Source of the DNA: Symsagittifera roscoffensis
Lineage: Eukaryota > Xenacoelomorpha > Acoela > Convolutidae
Length of the DNA stretch: 64,000 bases
Direction: 5' to 3'
Assembly: GCF_963678635.1 (NCBI RefSeq)
Contig: NC_087068.1
Coordinates: 4,092,001-4,156,000, forward strand
The translations under genes were made by a program, and so were the position numbers. Within the stretch, counting starts at the first letter, position 1. Every line of letters begins with the position of its first letter. Positions 1-10,641 of the stretch are shown one piece after another. The notes beneath the pieces were generated by a model. That model was not told the DNA's origin. It saw only the letters and a list, made by a program, of their open reading frames with translations, and searched no databases.

Positions 1-1089
1 GTGTACATTTCAAGAAGTTTAAAAAGAATCAAAATTACAATTAAACTGTTTCCATTTCTCTTCAACGCTACCTCTGCAATTTATATGAATCAGGTATATT
101 GAACCAAAACAAAAACCAAGGCGACATAAACAGGAAAAAAATAATTTTATACAGAAAAGTTTACAGATAAACGTAATTAAAGGAACAGTTTATCGTTTTT
201 CTTTTTGCGAATAACAAATGATAGATTACAGACAGAATTTATGCTTTTTCAACAAACTGCTGATGTCTAAATAAAAGGCAACTTTATTTTATAAAACAAA
301 TTTTTAATTTGGAGTTAATCTGTTTCTAAACGTCAAATATTCTGTGTGGAATGAGATTTTTATTTAAAAAAATGATACAATCTCTATAAATTTTGAATAA
401 AACCGCACAACGCCAATTGATTATCTAAAAGCTATCGTGGTTTAAAAAATTTACTTTATTCTTCAAAAAATTAATTTTTATGATTGTATTTGTTCACAAA
501 TTTTTGCGAAATTTTTACCGAATAAAAATCTTTGTCAATCTTTAATGCAGCTGAGGTCTTTTGAAGGGATTTTATCGCAATACATAAGTTTCAGAAGATG
601 CCTCGAAAAAATTTTTACCTTTGGGTACTCGCAATAAAAAAAAATTATGCAATTTTTCGTCATATTCCATTTTTCAGATCAACGTTTATAATGCATCTGT
701 ATAAAAAGCATTAAAAAAACTGTAAATCTAACCTGAAAAAAATATTTTTGCTGCAAGGTTTTTGCTTATGACGCGTATTATCAAATATTTTCAGTTTAAA
801 CATCAGCACAAAAATTTATATGAAAAACAAGTCTTAGATACCTTTTTTTGTCCACTCAGATTAGTTATAAAGCTAAATAATGCTGAAAATTAGTATTAAG
901 TCTCTATAAAATATGTAGAGGTTATGCTTCAAAACTGTATACAAATATATTATACACTTTATGTAATCTGTGTGTAATCACTGGAGGACGCTCATTATTT
1001 CTCTCGTGTAGAATGGGAGCCAGCAAAATGAAGCAGAGGGAATGATCTTACTTGGCAATGCTAAGTTCTACAAAATGTTTTTTCTTCCG
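1..1089. other. AT-rich non-coding DNA, probably intron of the TGF-beta-like gene
   Basis: No ORF of note and no recognisable exon. Splice-acceptor-like TTTTCAG strings occur near 680 and 796, but the sequence after them runs quickly into stops. The stretch precedes the terminal exon at 2687 and is most simply intronic. The upstream exons of that gene must lie left of the window. Confidence 0.5.
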
Positions 1090-2640
1090 ATTTTCGATAC
1101 GAAAGTAACGGAATTTTTGTTTTCGGGGTGGTTTTTTTTTCTTCAGACAAATTTCGGCTTTATAACTAGCCATTTTTGACGGCACTTTTTTATATCATTC
1201 GAAAGATACTGTTTTTTTGAGCTCAAATTTGAAAAAATATTTTACCTGTGATTACTTTTTGTGAAGTTACGGGGGTTTAAAGATTGCCATTTCGGCCAAT
1301 TTGGGACAATTAACGCGCGATATACTTCGCGCTATTAACGTGTATGCGGAGATTGAATCCGTCTTATGAATCGTTCCAAATTGGTTGAAAGAAGCTTATT
1401 TGCCATAATAGTTTTGTTACAATGAGCGAAATCTATCCTTTTGTACTTATTATGGCGTATGGGGGGGATGATTTCATTTAAAAAAGTTTCTTTTTATTTT
1501 GTTACTTTTTATTTTTTATTAGGTTATTACTGCTCCATAAACCTTAAAAAGTGGTCGGAACAATCCGGGCTTTGCCTTGATACGAGCAGTCTTATTGTTC
1601 CGACTTTCGATACGAAAGTAACGGATTATTTGTGCTCGGCGTGGGTTTTTTTTTCTTCAGACAAATTTCGACTTTTTAACTAGCAGTTTTTGACGGAATT
1701 TTTTGTATCATTCAAAAGGTATTGTTGTCCTTACCCCAAACTTGAAAAAATATTTTACCTGTTATTTTTTTTGTAAAGTTACGGGGGTTTAAAGATTGCC
1801 ATTTCGGCCAATTTGGGACAATTAACGCGCGATATACTTCGCGCTATTAACGTGTATGCGGAGATTGAATCCGTCTTATGAATCGTTCCAAATTGGTTGA
1901 AAGAAGCTTATTTGCCATAATTGATTTGTTACAATGAGCGAAATCTATCCTTTTGTACTTATTATGGCGTATGGGGGGGATGATTTCATTTAAAAAAGTT
2001 TCTTTTTATTTTGATACTTTTTATTTTTTATTAGGTTATTACTGCTCCATAAACCTTAAAAAGTGGTCGGAACAATCCGGGCTTTGCCTTGATACGAGCA
2101 GTCTTATTGTTCCGACTTTCGATACGAAAGTAACGGATTATTTGTGCTCGGCGTGGGTTTTTTTTTCTTCAGACAAATTTCGGCTTTTTAACTAGCAGTT
2201 TTTGACGGAATTTTTTATATCATTCAAAAGGTATTGTTGTCCTTACCCCAAACTTGAAAAAATAATTTACCTGTTTTTTTTGTAAAGTTACGGGGGTTTA
2301 AAGATTGCCATTTTGGCCAATTTGGGACAATTAACGCGCGATATATTTTGCGCTATTAACGCGTAAGCGGATAGTTAATCCGTCTTAGAAATCGTTCTAA
2401 ATTGGTTGAAAGAAGCTTATTCGCCATAAGGGAGTTGCTCTATGCGGAATCTATCTTTTTGTGCTTTACATGGCGTATGAGGGGATGATTTTCAAAAAAA
2501 TATATTTTTAAAATTTAGAAATTTTTTTTTTCATTTCTTTCATTAAATTTTTTATTGTTATTACTGCTCCATAAACCTTGGAGGGCAGTCGGAACATTCA
2601 GGGCTTCGCCCTGATACGAGCAGTCTTGTTTAATTATGTG
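1090..2640. repeat. Tandem repeat, ~512-bp unit, about three copies
   Basis: The segment beginning with TTCGATACGAAAGTAACGG recurs at about 1094, 1604 and 2116, giving a 512-bp period. Copies one and two are nearly identical and the third (from ~2210) is more diverged. Each unit carries a GCGCGATATACTTCGCGC near-palindrome. Each also has a hairpin-capable pair, GTCGGAACAAT (1554-1564) and ATTGTTCCGAC (1594-1604). The 80-residue ORFs at 1441 and 1953 are the same stretch read in two copies; they are low-complexity and match nothing I know, so I do not call them genes. An inverted partial copy lies at 4280-4415, so this is a dispersed repeat family rather than a purely local satellite. Confidence 0.85.
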
Positions 2641-2686
2641 GTTGCTTTTCTTAAATTTTTTCCTGCTGCTCGCTAAAACTGTTTAG

Positions 2687-2856
2687 GTCCAAACGATAAT
2701 GCCGAATCATCATGTCAGCCGACGGAGTTTGCTCCAGGCGTGATATTGTACGAACCACTGGTCTACTACGAAAACGGCACCACCAAAGCAGTCATGAAAT
2801 CAATCTACATCGAGAAGTACTCAATAGTCAGTTGTGGATGTCCCACTAAAAAATAA
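2687..2856 (+). CDS. Terminal coding exon of a TGF-beta superfamily-like ligand (partial gene)
   Basis: A GTTTAG acceptor ends at 2686. The open frame after it (first complete codon 2689) gives about 56 residues ending at TAA 2854-2856. The product has the C-terminal signature of secreted TGF-beta/BMP/activin ligands: a Cys-x-Pro-Thr block, then an Ile-Leu-Tyr strand, a loop, a second strand and a closing SCGCPTKK tail with the Cys-x-Cys of the cystine knot. Family members usually have Cys-Cys-x-Pro; here one of the two cysteines is a serine, so the interchain disulfide cysteine may be absent, as in some divergent ligands. Earlier cystine-knot cysteines must be in exons left of the window. 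The exon is entered in phase 1 (one base from the upstream exon). The family assignment is from motif recognition only; another cystine-knot family is the main alternative. Confidence 0.62.
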
Positions 2857-2857
2857 A
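2852..2857 (+). terminator. AATAAA polyadenylation signal overlapping the stop codon
   Basis: AATAAA spans the TAA stop of the TGF-beta-like exon. A second AATAAA at 3072-3077 is a more conventionally spaced alternative. Which one is used cannot be told from sequence. Confidence 0.4.
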
Positions 2858-3410
2858 AGCAGGAACAAAAAATTGAAATGTTAATTTAAATTTATTATTT
2901 TCTACTGTTTTGGGTTTCCTGGGTGCTAGCTTGCAAGTTTTTATGCAGTTTGATGGGTAATTTCAATGAAAATATCACAATTTTTCAATTCTGAATTGCA
3001 TTTTGAATTATAATTTTGAATTAAAATTATTTTGATATGAAGTTTTGTTCGAAGTTTAAAAAAATTCACTCAATAAACTTCACGCTTTTTTCGGCTCATT
3101 CTCTCGCAAAATCTAGTTTGATGAATTTAAGCGTTATCAGCTTTATCAGCATGGATTTTCTCGAGTGGGGGTGGTGGCTGTTTTTCAAAACAAGAACACT
3201 ATAAATACCCTATTTCGACAAAAAAAATTGGAAAAAAAACAGGCCAAAAACAGCGTTTTTACAATTTTTGACCAAAAAATTGCGTTTTCACGTCGAGCGG
3301 TCTCTTAAAAATTTCTATATTTTGGCGCCGAAGACGCCTTCAGAAAATGTAGGGTTCTTCGGCCATAAAAACCCACAGGGAGGGCCTTTGATTTTGAGTG
3401 GGTCGAATCC

Positions 3411-3446
<36 letters not shown>

Positions 3447-4279
3447 GTCCGCCACCGTCCCGTCCTAAATCCGCCACTGATTATCAGATCAAATTAACAT
3501 CAACAGCCCTGAATTTACAAAATTGAGAAAGGTCCTATTTCAATTATTGTTGGGATCGAAAATGCTTATAGCGTGAAAGTCGAATTTGGCTGGCTGAATA
3601 GTACCCGATTAAATGCCAAAGCAACACCCTCCCTTCTACCTAAAAATCTTTTGGGAATCATGTTAACTGGATCCACATATTGTCTACTGGAAGTGTAATG
3701 ATCTGTATCTGCGCTGATTGACAATTTGAAAAAATAATTATACCCCTTACTATAAACAATCAACGCGGATGCAAAACTTTGGCAGACCGACTTTTTACAC
3801 AATCTGATGCGCCGGTTAGACTCAAAAAAAATCGTTTCGGAACGAGAGCTGAAAACAGCAAAATCTTATTCTAATCTTGACTTAATTTCGCCGCTTTTCT
3901 AGACTGTTGTTCCGAAAAAAAATTACATTTGTGCTTGATGGTTTTTTTCTCCAAAGTTTTTAGTCCCCTGATTTGTCATTTTTGAGGTTTTTGTTTCATC
4001 AGAACATCTGAAAACTATTATAAACTTGAGCTATTTGTAAATATAGTTAACCTCTGAAAAAAAGAGTGAAAACACTTGTTTTCAAAAAAAAACCAAACTA
4101 GCAATGAGTTTCAGTTCATTAAAACTTGAGCTGCAAAGAAAGCAGGCAAAGAAAATCAATCCTAATAGGGCTGAAGCAACCATTTTGTTGTTATTAAAAC
4201 TGGCTGCAAAACATATTATTGTTAAAGGGAAAAGTGTGCGGGCGGGCAAAGATTTTCATACAACAAAAAAAAAGCGAGA
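2858..4279. other. Intergenic AT-rich DNA with one unassigned open stretch
   Basis: Mostly non-coding. On the minus strand 3566-3802 is open for 78 residues with a fairly protein-like composition, but it opens without an ATG, has no recognisable domain and runs into stops beyond 3566. I leave it unassigned; it could be a worn retroelement fragment. The frame at 3268-3468 (+) is an artefact of the GA microsatellite. Confidence 0.4.
3413..3443. repeat. (GA)n microsatellite
   Basis: About 15 uninterrupted GA dinucleotides. Confidence 0.97.
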
Positions 4280-4415
4280 CTGCCCTTTAAGACTGCCCGA
4301 CTGCCCTCTAAGGTCTATCGAGCAGTAAATTATGGACAATTTAAATGCAATAAAATGAAACTAACTTTTTTTTCTACCCCCCACACGCCATATTAAGTAC
4401 AAAATGATAGAGTTG
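4280..4415 (-). repeat. Inverted partial copy of the 512-bp repeat family
   Basis: 4284-4325, around GACTGCCCTCTAAGG and CGAGCAG, is the reverse complement (with changes) of the CTGCTCCATAAACCTTGGAGGGCAGTC region near 2563-2590. 4376-4415 is the reverse complement of the segment around 1434-1470 that ends in the run of G. The order is consistent with one inverted copy carrying an internal change. It shows that the unit moves or is dispersed. Confidence 0.7.
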
Positions 4416-4439
4416 GGTAAGACAGCGCGACTAAGAAAC

Positions 4440-4735
4440 AGTTCCTCGCAATCTTCGCGACCGAGGTGGACACGGCGCAACTTTTGAGACCATCGCGGAG
4501 ACGGCGAGATTTTTCAGACCAGGGTGGAGACGGCACGACTTTTCAGACCAACATGAAGATGGTGCAAATTTCCAGACCAAGGCATAGACGGCGCGACCAG
4601 GAAACGATTGCTCACAAACGAGGTGGATACGGCTACAATTTTCAGACAAATGCGGAGACGGCGCGACCACGAAACAATTCATCTGAGACCAGGGTAGCGT
4701 CCGCGCGACTTTCCAGACCCAGACGGAATTGGTGC
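4440..4735. repeat. Degenerate tandem repeat, GAGACGGCGCGACTTTTCAGACC-like units
   Basis: Imperfect copies of roughly 40 bases recur through this GC-richer island, each with a GACGGCGCGAC or GACGGCGAGAT core followed by TTTTCAGACC or TTTCCAGACC. The open frames on both strands here are by-products of the repeat. A related block (GATGGCGCAACC, GAGACGGCTTCGCGAC) occurs at 5914-5985. Confidence 0.75.
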
Positions 4736-4739
4736 AAAA

Positions 4740-6379
4740 TCAGGTACCACAATAAATAATCGGAATGGGCAGAACTCGTCGAGCAGAATATCACTTTGAA
4801 CTGCTTTTAGAAGTGTCAAGAAAAATCCCTTTCAATTTTTTTAAGTCTAATTTCGAGCGAATAATGGGAGCTAGCAGGCTTATTTTGTTTTTCCACAAAA
4901 AGCATTTACCACAAATAATCATCGTAACGGCTAGGGTGATTTATCATATTCTTGTTATTAAAGTAATTTTAGTTTTGATTCGAACGACGCGCAGAAAAAA
5001 TTAAAAAGTGTCGAGAAATAGCGGTTTGATTTTCCAAGTTTCATTCTAATTTCGAGTGAGACAAGCCAGTGAGCAGGATCAATATAGAAGATTAAGACAT
5101 TAATTATTTGCTATTTTTTCCATTTCAACTATTTAGCGCTAAGAAAAATCCAGGAGCTTTTTCAAGTCATTTTTGGAATGAAAAACTTCAAAAACTCTTT
5201 GCGAAAATGAAGATGGATTTTTGAATTTTGTTTTTGTTTTTTTTTTCACCATTTTTTCGGCAGAGACAGTTATCCTATTTGTCTTTTTACTGTGACTGTT
5301 TACTGTGCATGAATTTTAGATTTTTGTCATACTTTTTCTTTAAAACACGCACAAAAACCTACACTAATTTGAAACATACCCTTGAAATAGTTTCTGATGA
5401 ATTTATTTGTAAGAATATGGTCGGAGCATTCTGTGCTACTTGCTCAGCAACTAACTATATCATTCGTATAGAATATGATGTCTGCGATGTGATGTTTCAA
5501 TCGGTGTTTCAAAGCCGCCTTGTCAAAGAAATAGTCGTTGATCGATCAGGCGCTCTTGGGTAGTTCTCCATAACACAAAATTTATTATATTTTCACACAA
5601 ATTTAGTTTTTAGTTGTTTTCCGTTTTTTCATTTTTTAACTTTAAATATGTTTCTGTAGCCTTGAAAAAAAAACCTATATCGCACGATTTAGAAAATAGA
5701 CAGAAAGGCCTCTTGGAAAATCTTACGATGTTCTGGAGGCTTTTTTCAGGTTGTGCGATTTTGGATGTTTTCGTAATCGTAATCAAAATCACTTGAATCA
5801 CCAATTTGAATTAGAACGTTCCGAATTTTCAAAACGTTTCATAATTTCTCAGATTTGAAAGCTTTAAGACTAGTTACTCTGAAAACCGTCAGAAATACTG
5901 TCGCAATATGAAGATGGCGCAACCAAACTTTCGCAGTCAGGTCAAAGAAGTAACAGAGTGGAGACGGCTTCGCGACGGTTTGGAAGTTCGCGTCCTAAGC
6001 ACAGTTTAGATTACTTGAACGCAGTACTTTTGGTTATCAGATTTTATTTGTTCACATATTACTGATTTTAATGATTTACGGACTCAGTGGTATATCAAAT
6101 TACCTGCAAAGGTTTTATCGTTTTACCAACACTTTACTTCGGCTTTTTAGCCGCGCACGATTTCAACTATCATTCACGTACAATTGAATCCAACAAGATA
6201 TGCCTAACATTGAAAACAAACAATTATTTATTTTTTTTCTATCAATAAAATCATCGTTACATATGTGACGACCAATACGTTATGTTTTGGTAACATCAGC
6301 GTTAAATTATTATTTACAACAATTTACTTTCATAGAAGAAACTGTTTTATATTGGTTTTGTACAAAAACTATTTCAAAA
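4740..6379. other. Non-coding stretch upstream of the three-exon gene
   Basis: Two diverged direct repeats of a TCTAATTTCGAGYGA-containing segment lie at ~4806-4875 and ~5006-5075. An ORF at 5228-5563 (+) begins in low-complexity T-rich sequence and its tail matches nothing I recognise. The promoter of the gene starting at 6380 should lie in the right part. A TTTCATAG acceptor-like site at 6327-6334 could be a 5'-UTR or trans-splice acceptor, but this is not established. Confidence 0.35.
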
Positions 6380-6553
6380 ATGGCAAATTACCCGAGCATG
6401 CGATTTTGGCCTGGACCTGATCTTCTGCTGAAAGATCTCATTGAGAAAGAAGACAAATTGAATGTGCATCACGCCCTGGAAATGTGCGAAAGAGCCAAAA
6501 TTGACGCATTCCAGATCAAAAAGAGAGCATTGTTGCGCAGGGCAGGCTTAAAG
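6380..6553 (+). CDS. Unrecognised protein, coding exon 1 of 3
   Basis: The ATG at 6380 opens 58 codons that end exactly at an AAG|GTAATG donor (phase 0). The next exon candidate at 17641 starts in phase 0 after TATTTTACAG. That one ends in phase 1 at CAG|GTATAT, and the third at 19482 starts in the matching phase after GGTTTTTTCAG and ends at TGA 19727-19729. The joined product is 244 residues. This exon encodes a helical, charged segment with no signal peptide or membrane segment. I do not recognise the family. Intron 1 would be 11,087 bp and is full of retroelement remnants, all inserted in the sense strand. The real 5' end and any extra small exons in intron 1 cannot be excluded. An independent start codon upstream in the same frame is absent from protein-like sequence, so 6380 is preferred. 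Confidence 0.6.
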
Positions 6554-7369
6554 GTAATGACGTCATGTTTTTTCTGTTCTGGTAAAAACTGGCAAAAATA
6601 GTTTTAATTTTGGTTCTCAAACTGTCAGAAATTTCTCCACTCCCTGTCACCTCATTTTTTTCACACAATTGTTTATTACAACTGTTTTTGTTTGCTTTTT
6701 TAACTCATTTTAAATTGTTTTGACTACACACAGTATACCAAAACATCCCAATCAAGTCGTATGGCCGATGAACAGGAATTTCTCGAGGGGTATTGATTCC
6801 CAAAAAATTTCGAAATTTTTGTCGAACTGTTTTTCTTGTTTAGGTTGACTCCCAATTTCCCAGTTCTCCCAAAGCGCTAGAAAAACCTTTGGCATAATTT
6901 TGAACAAACAGGCCAAAAAAGGCGTTCTTAGGCACTTTTGGAAATAGACGATTACTCTGTGCTAAATGTTTCACCGTTAAAAGCCAAAAAGCAAGTTTCC
7001 AATTAGAAAAAGAATGGTTAGTTTCAATGTTACCGACACAGGAGTAATTCCTTTAACTGATAAAACTTTTGCAATCAAGAAGATTACTACTACCAAAAAT
7101 CTGAAATATTAACGTTCAATCTTCGGTTCTACAAACTATTATTTGAAATTCATTTGTATCCTCGCACCACTAAAAAATCTTTTCAAACGTTTATTAGAGA
7201 AAATGCCCATATATCAATTGAACAAATTTAATACTATTGTTTTGAAACAATGAAACAAGAGAAAGTGAAACTAATTGAGAGAACACATTTTCGACGAAAA
7301 ACTACAAAACAAAGTAAAATCTGACAGTTCACACTACTGCCTTGAAGCATTGCTAGGTAAGCTCCATGA
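6554..7369 (+). other. Intron 1, first part: no recognisable feature
   Basis: AT-rich intronic sequence between the exon 1 donor and the first readable codons of the gypsy remnant. Nothing further seen. Confidence 0.4.
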
Positions 7370-9416
7370 GAACGTTTCGGAAATGAAATCTTTCGGCTCA
7401 AGACTTTTAATTCCTCAAGAGCCAAATACTCCGATAACGAGTTCGAACTTTTTGGATTAGTCTGGGCATTCAAATATTTAAAAAACTTTTTATTTGTTCA
7501 AAATTTGATATTATTATTGATCATAAAGCTTCTACCCGTCTACAAATTTTTGTCCTGTCTACAAATCACCGTAACAAATTTGTCATGGTAGATTAGCACG
7601 TTTAGTAGTTGACTTCACCTTTTAATTTCTCAAATCAACAATAATAGCGGGCTATGATACGGGCTTTACTGATTTAATTTTAAATTTTCATCGGGTAAAG
7701 CCATTCAGTTTTAGTTTATGATGAAGAATTTGTGGTAGCAACTGTTTCTAAAATTAATCAAGCCTTTGTTCTGTTGCATAAAAACTCAAAATACGGCAGC
7801 ATCGTAGTTGCTTCTAATCTGGAGAAATCGAAGTTCTTCTAAATACCTGATAACATTATTACTTCGACTTTGAAATTTACAAACTTTTGTCGTCAAACTT
7901 GTAAAATAAAACACAGTCGATTAGAAGATTGTTCTTAAAAATGTAATCCTTTGCGTTTTTTTTTGATTTCGAATCCTCAAAAAATTTTAATTACTGTTTC
8001 TTTAAATTTTATCGGTAAATTCAAACTTTATTAATTTCAACCCCGACGTTACCGTATAATTATTTTGATGATGTCCCATAAAAAAATTATAATTGATACT
8101 ACAAACCCCGGTTCCATTTTTATTCTTAAAAAAAACAAGAACTAAACCCAACAGATTTGGCTTTGGTATAAAATTACTAAGAAACCCTGAAACTGCCTGA
8201 CAAATTACTATCCGTTACTTCTCTACTCACTAGAAAATCTTGTGACTACTTACAGAAGAAGACCAAAATTTATTTCCACTGGCTAAGATACTTCACGGGA
8301 GAATGGTTTTATAGATATGCACAAAAGGTGCATTTTCTCCACACTTGAAAGTTTTTCACGAATCCGAAGAAGAACTTTGTATGGACGGCATATTGGCCAT
8401 CCGTAGTTCGGCTTCAGAAACGCGATGATAAAAAATCTCAATGAGAATCGCCCAGGACAATTCGGCATGAAGTTCCCGGCGGAATACATCTGAATTAATC
8501 AATTTTACAGGCAGATATGTCAACATTCTATATAATGCAATAAATGTACGAAAGCAGGTAAGGCCACTGAAACTCTTATACCAAACAATTCCGTCGGAAA
8601 ATAACCTGAGTTTTTTTATATCCAAACAACAATTGGACTTAGATTTTGCAGGCCCACAAGACTTACTGTGGAGCAAAAAAGACTACCACATGATTTGTAT
8701 TGATTGTTTCTCGAGATTTCTTTTCTTGAAAATCACATCGAATACCCCGATTAACACTGTTAATTATTTTGTCCGAGAATACATTTTGTTCACGACATGT
8801 CAAATTCAAGAAGCGACTGAAGATGGCTTTACTGTAGAGGACTTACCATTAAAAAAAGAAATCCGGAGATTTAGGGCTAGGATTCGGAACACCAGACAAA
8901 AATAGAAAAGACCAGACGAAAATCAAATGATGGCAATCCATTGGAGATTCCGTTTTCTAAGGGTATCGTTCTTAGTGAAATCGACCTTTAAACGATGGAT
9001 CCGCAGTATAACTATCCGCTGGAAAAGTTATTCTTAAACCGGATATAGCAGCGAAAAAATCCGATTCGGTACAACCCTACGCTTTTTGAGAAACTATTTC
9101 TTTCACCTAGGTCGTTAATCAAAATTTCAAAGTATGTACAAGAGCTCTGAAAAAAAGTGTTTGTAGAGAAACCTTGAAAGAGATATCCAGCTACAAGAGA
9201 TATCCAGCCAAAACGGCAACATCCGATAAGGGTACAACGGCCCCCATTCAAGGTACATCAACCTCAGCACCAATCAAAGGAAAGCCTCAATTCAGAACCA
9301 AAGCCCAAATTCGAACCAAACCAGAGGACACTCAAAAAAAAGGACGAGCTACGATGCCAAGAAACCTCAGTAAAAGACAAGTACCCCGATCAAAGAAAGA
9401 CAAATCATCAGTTTAA
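7370..9416 (+). pseudogene. Decayed Ty3/gypsy-type pol remnant (RNase H and integrase)
   Basis: Two short windows are readable. Around 7385-7545, spread over two frames, is an RNase H-like block: a Ser-Arg-x-Leu segment, then NEFELFGLVWAFKYL (7436 onward), then a DIIIDHKA-type strand (7507 onward), the usual RNase H order in Ty3/gypsy pol. From 8633 an open 90-codon stretch carries the integrase-core start LDFAGP, followed ~25 residues later by ICIDCFSRF and a TNTVNYF-like helix, typical of the first catalytic Asp region. 9174-9416 is a basic, Pro/Lys-rich open stretch that could be a pol tail. Many stops and frameshifts intervene and no LTRs are visible. It lies inside intron 1 of the three-exon gene, sense orientation. 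Confidence 0.6.
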
Positions 9417-10036
9417 TTCGCAGGCGATGAACCTAGTTTTATTCCTTCGGATACTTCTGATATTACCTAATGGAAGTGGTTGGTGGGAGGTTTTCTTTAA
9501 AGAGATGTGGCGAAAGAGAGATTCATCTCTGATAATTAAAAAGCGCTTAACTCCCAAAAACCGGTTAAAATAGTTTCGAGACAATACCGTACAATTGAAC
9601 CCAGTTTTAGCCCAACCTGATTACTACCTATCGCTCCAGAGAATAATGACAATAAACTTCTCGTTGAGGACAAATAAACGGCAAAAACCGAAAATACTCC
9701 AATGGATAAAGATTCTCTAGCCCAAAAAAAACCAAGCTACGAAATAGTAACTTCCTCTGCAGAAATGGATATCAGAACTACTGGGCCATCCTTCACCTAA
9801 GTTTCTATGTTTCTATAGTTCGTTAAACGCTGGCCAATCAAAGTTTTTTGGCAGTAGTTGTTTTATAGATATTGGAGATCAAACCAGATCAGCCAAAAAT
9901 CGTAACAGATAGTGAGGAAATTTTTAGGGAGTGTGGCGCTGTAGTAACTCAATTTATCAACAATACAACGCTGGCTACGGGCATACTTACAATAAAAAAT
10001 TCAACGGTACATCTCACAATCCGGATTCATCTTACA
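9417..10036. other. Intronic sequence between gypsy remnant and BEL element
   Basis: No clear feature; the ORF at 9872-10066 runs into the BEL 5' LTR and is not protein-like. It may be the eroded 3' part of the gypsy copy, into which the BEL element then inserted. Confidence 0.35.
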
Positions 10037-10041
10037 ACCGT

Positions 10042-10267
10042 TGTTATATGCCAGTTTGACAATTGACAACCATCCTAGATGACTTCAACTTTTCACATGC
10101 AATCAGGAAAACTCCGGGAAAAAAATTGAAAACCAAAACTCAAAAAATACAAAACTGATTTACCAAACACGTGCAACCAACTAATTTATAATCAAATCAA
10201 AGTTCAAAGCAAGAAAGACTCAAGAACATCGTGTAAATTAGAAACGATTACATTTTCGTTTTCTATA
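10042..10267 (+). repeat. 5' LTR of BEL/Pao element
   Basis: Begins TGTTATATGCCAG and ends GTTTTCTATA. Matches 15813-16039 over its full length. Preceded by the ACCGT target duplication. Confidence 0.92.
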
Positions 10268-10287
10268 TGGCACTCAGCTAAATTGCC
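10268..10287 (+). promoter_or_regulatory. Candidate primer-binding site
   Basis: TGGCACTCAGCTAAATTGCC starts at the first base after the LTR with the TGG expected opposite a tRNA CCA end. The tRNA was not identified. Confidence 0.55.
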
Positions 10288-10641
10288 AGAAGCCACACCC
10301 TTGCTCTACCCCCTGACCAGGCTGGAAGCACAGTTTGTCTTTAGTGCCAACCAAGGATTACTCGTTTTGCAGTTGCTTAAGAATAAAAAAAAAGTCGGTT
10401 TAACAATTTGGACCCCCATAGCTGAACTTTGGTATAGGGACGTTAACTTTACGTTTTGGTTTATATTACTTTCCGCCTGTTTAGGTATCAGAACGATTTA
10501 CTATCAAGCATTTGTAACTTTCAATTGCTTATTTTATTTCGTTATACTTATTTGAAAATATATTTACCGAACCATTGTTTTTTTGCTTCCTTCCTTTTTA
10601 AGTTTAGGTCTAGCTACCTAGGACAGGAACTAACAAAGTAG
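10288..10641 (+). other. BEL/Pao untranslated leader
   Basis: Sequence between the primer-binding site and the last stop (TAG 10639-10641) before the gag frame opens. Open frames here (10283-10555, 10456-10641) show no gag-like content. Confidence 0.6.

Noticed and set aside
1441-2195. Two 80-codon ORFs 512 bp apart that look like duplicated genes
   Set aside because: They are one stretch of a non-coding repeat in two nearly identical copies; the third copy does not keep the frame.
3268-3468. 66-codon ORF ending in Glu-Arg repeats
   Set aside because: The repeats are the GA microsatellite and the rest has no recognisable content.
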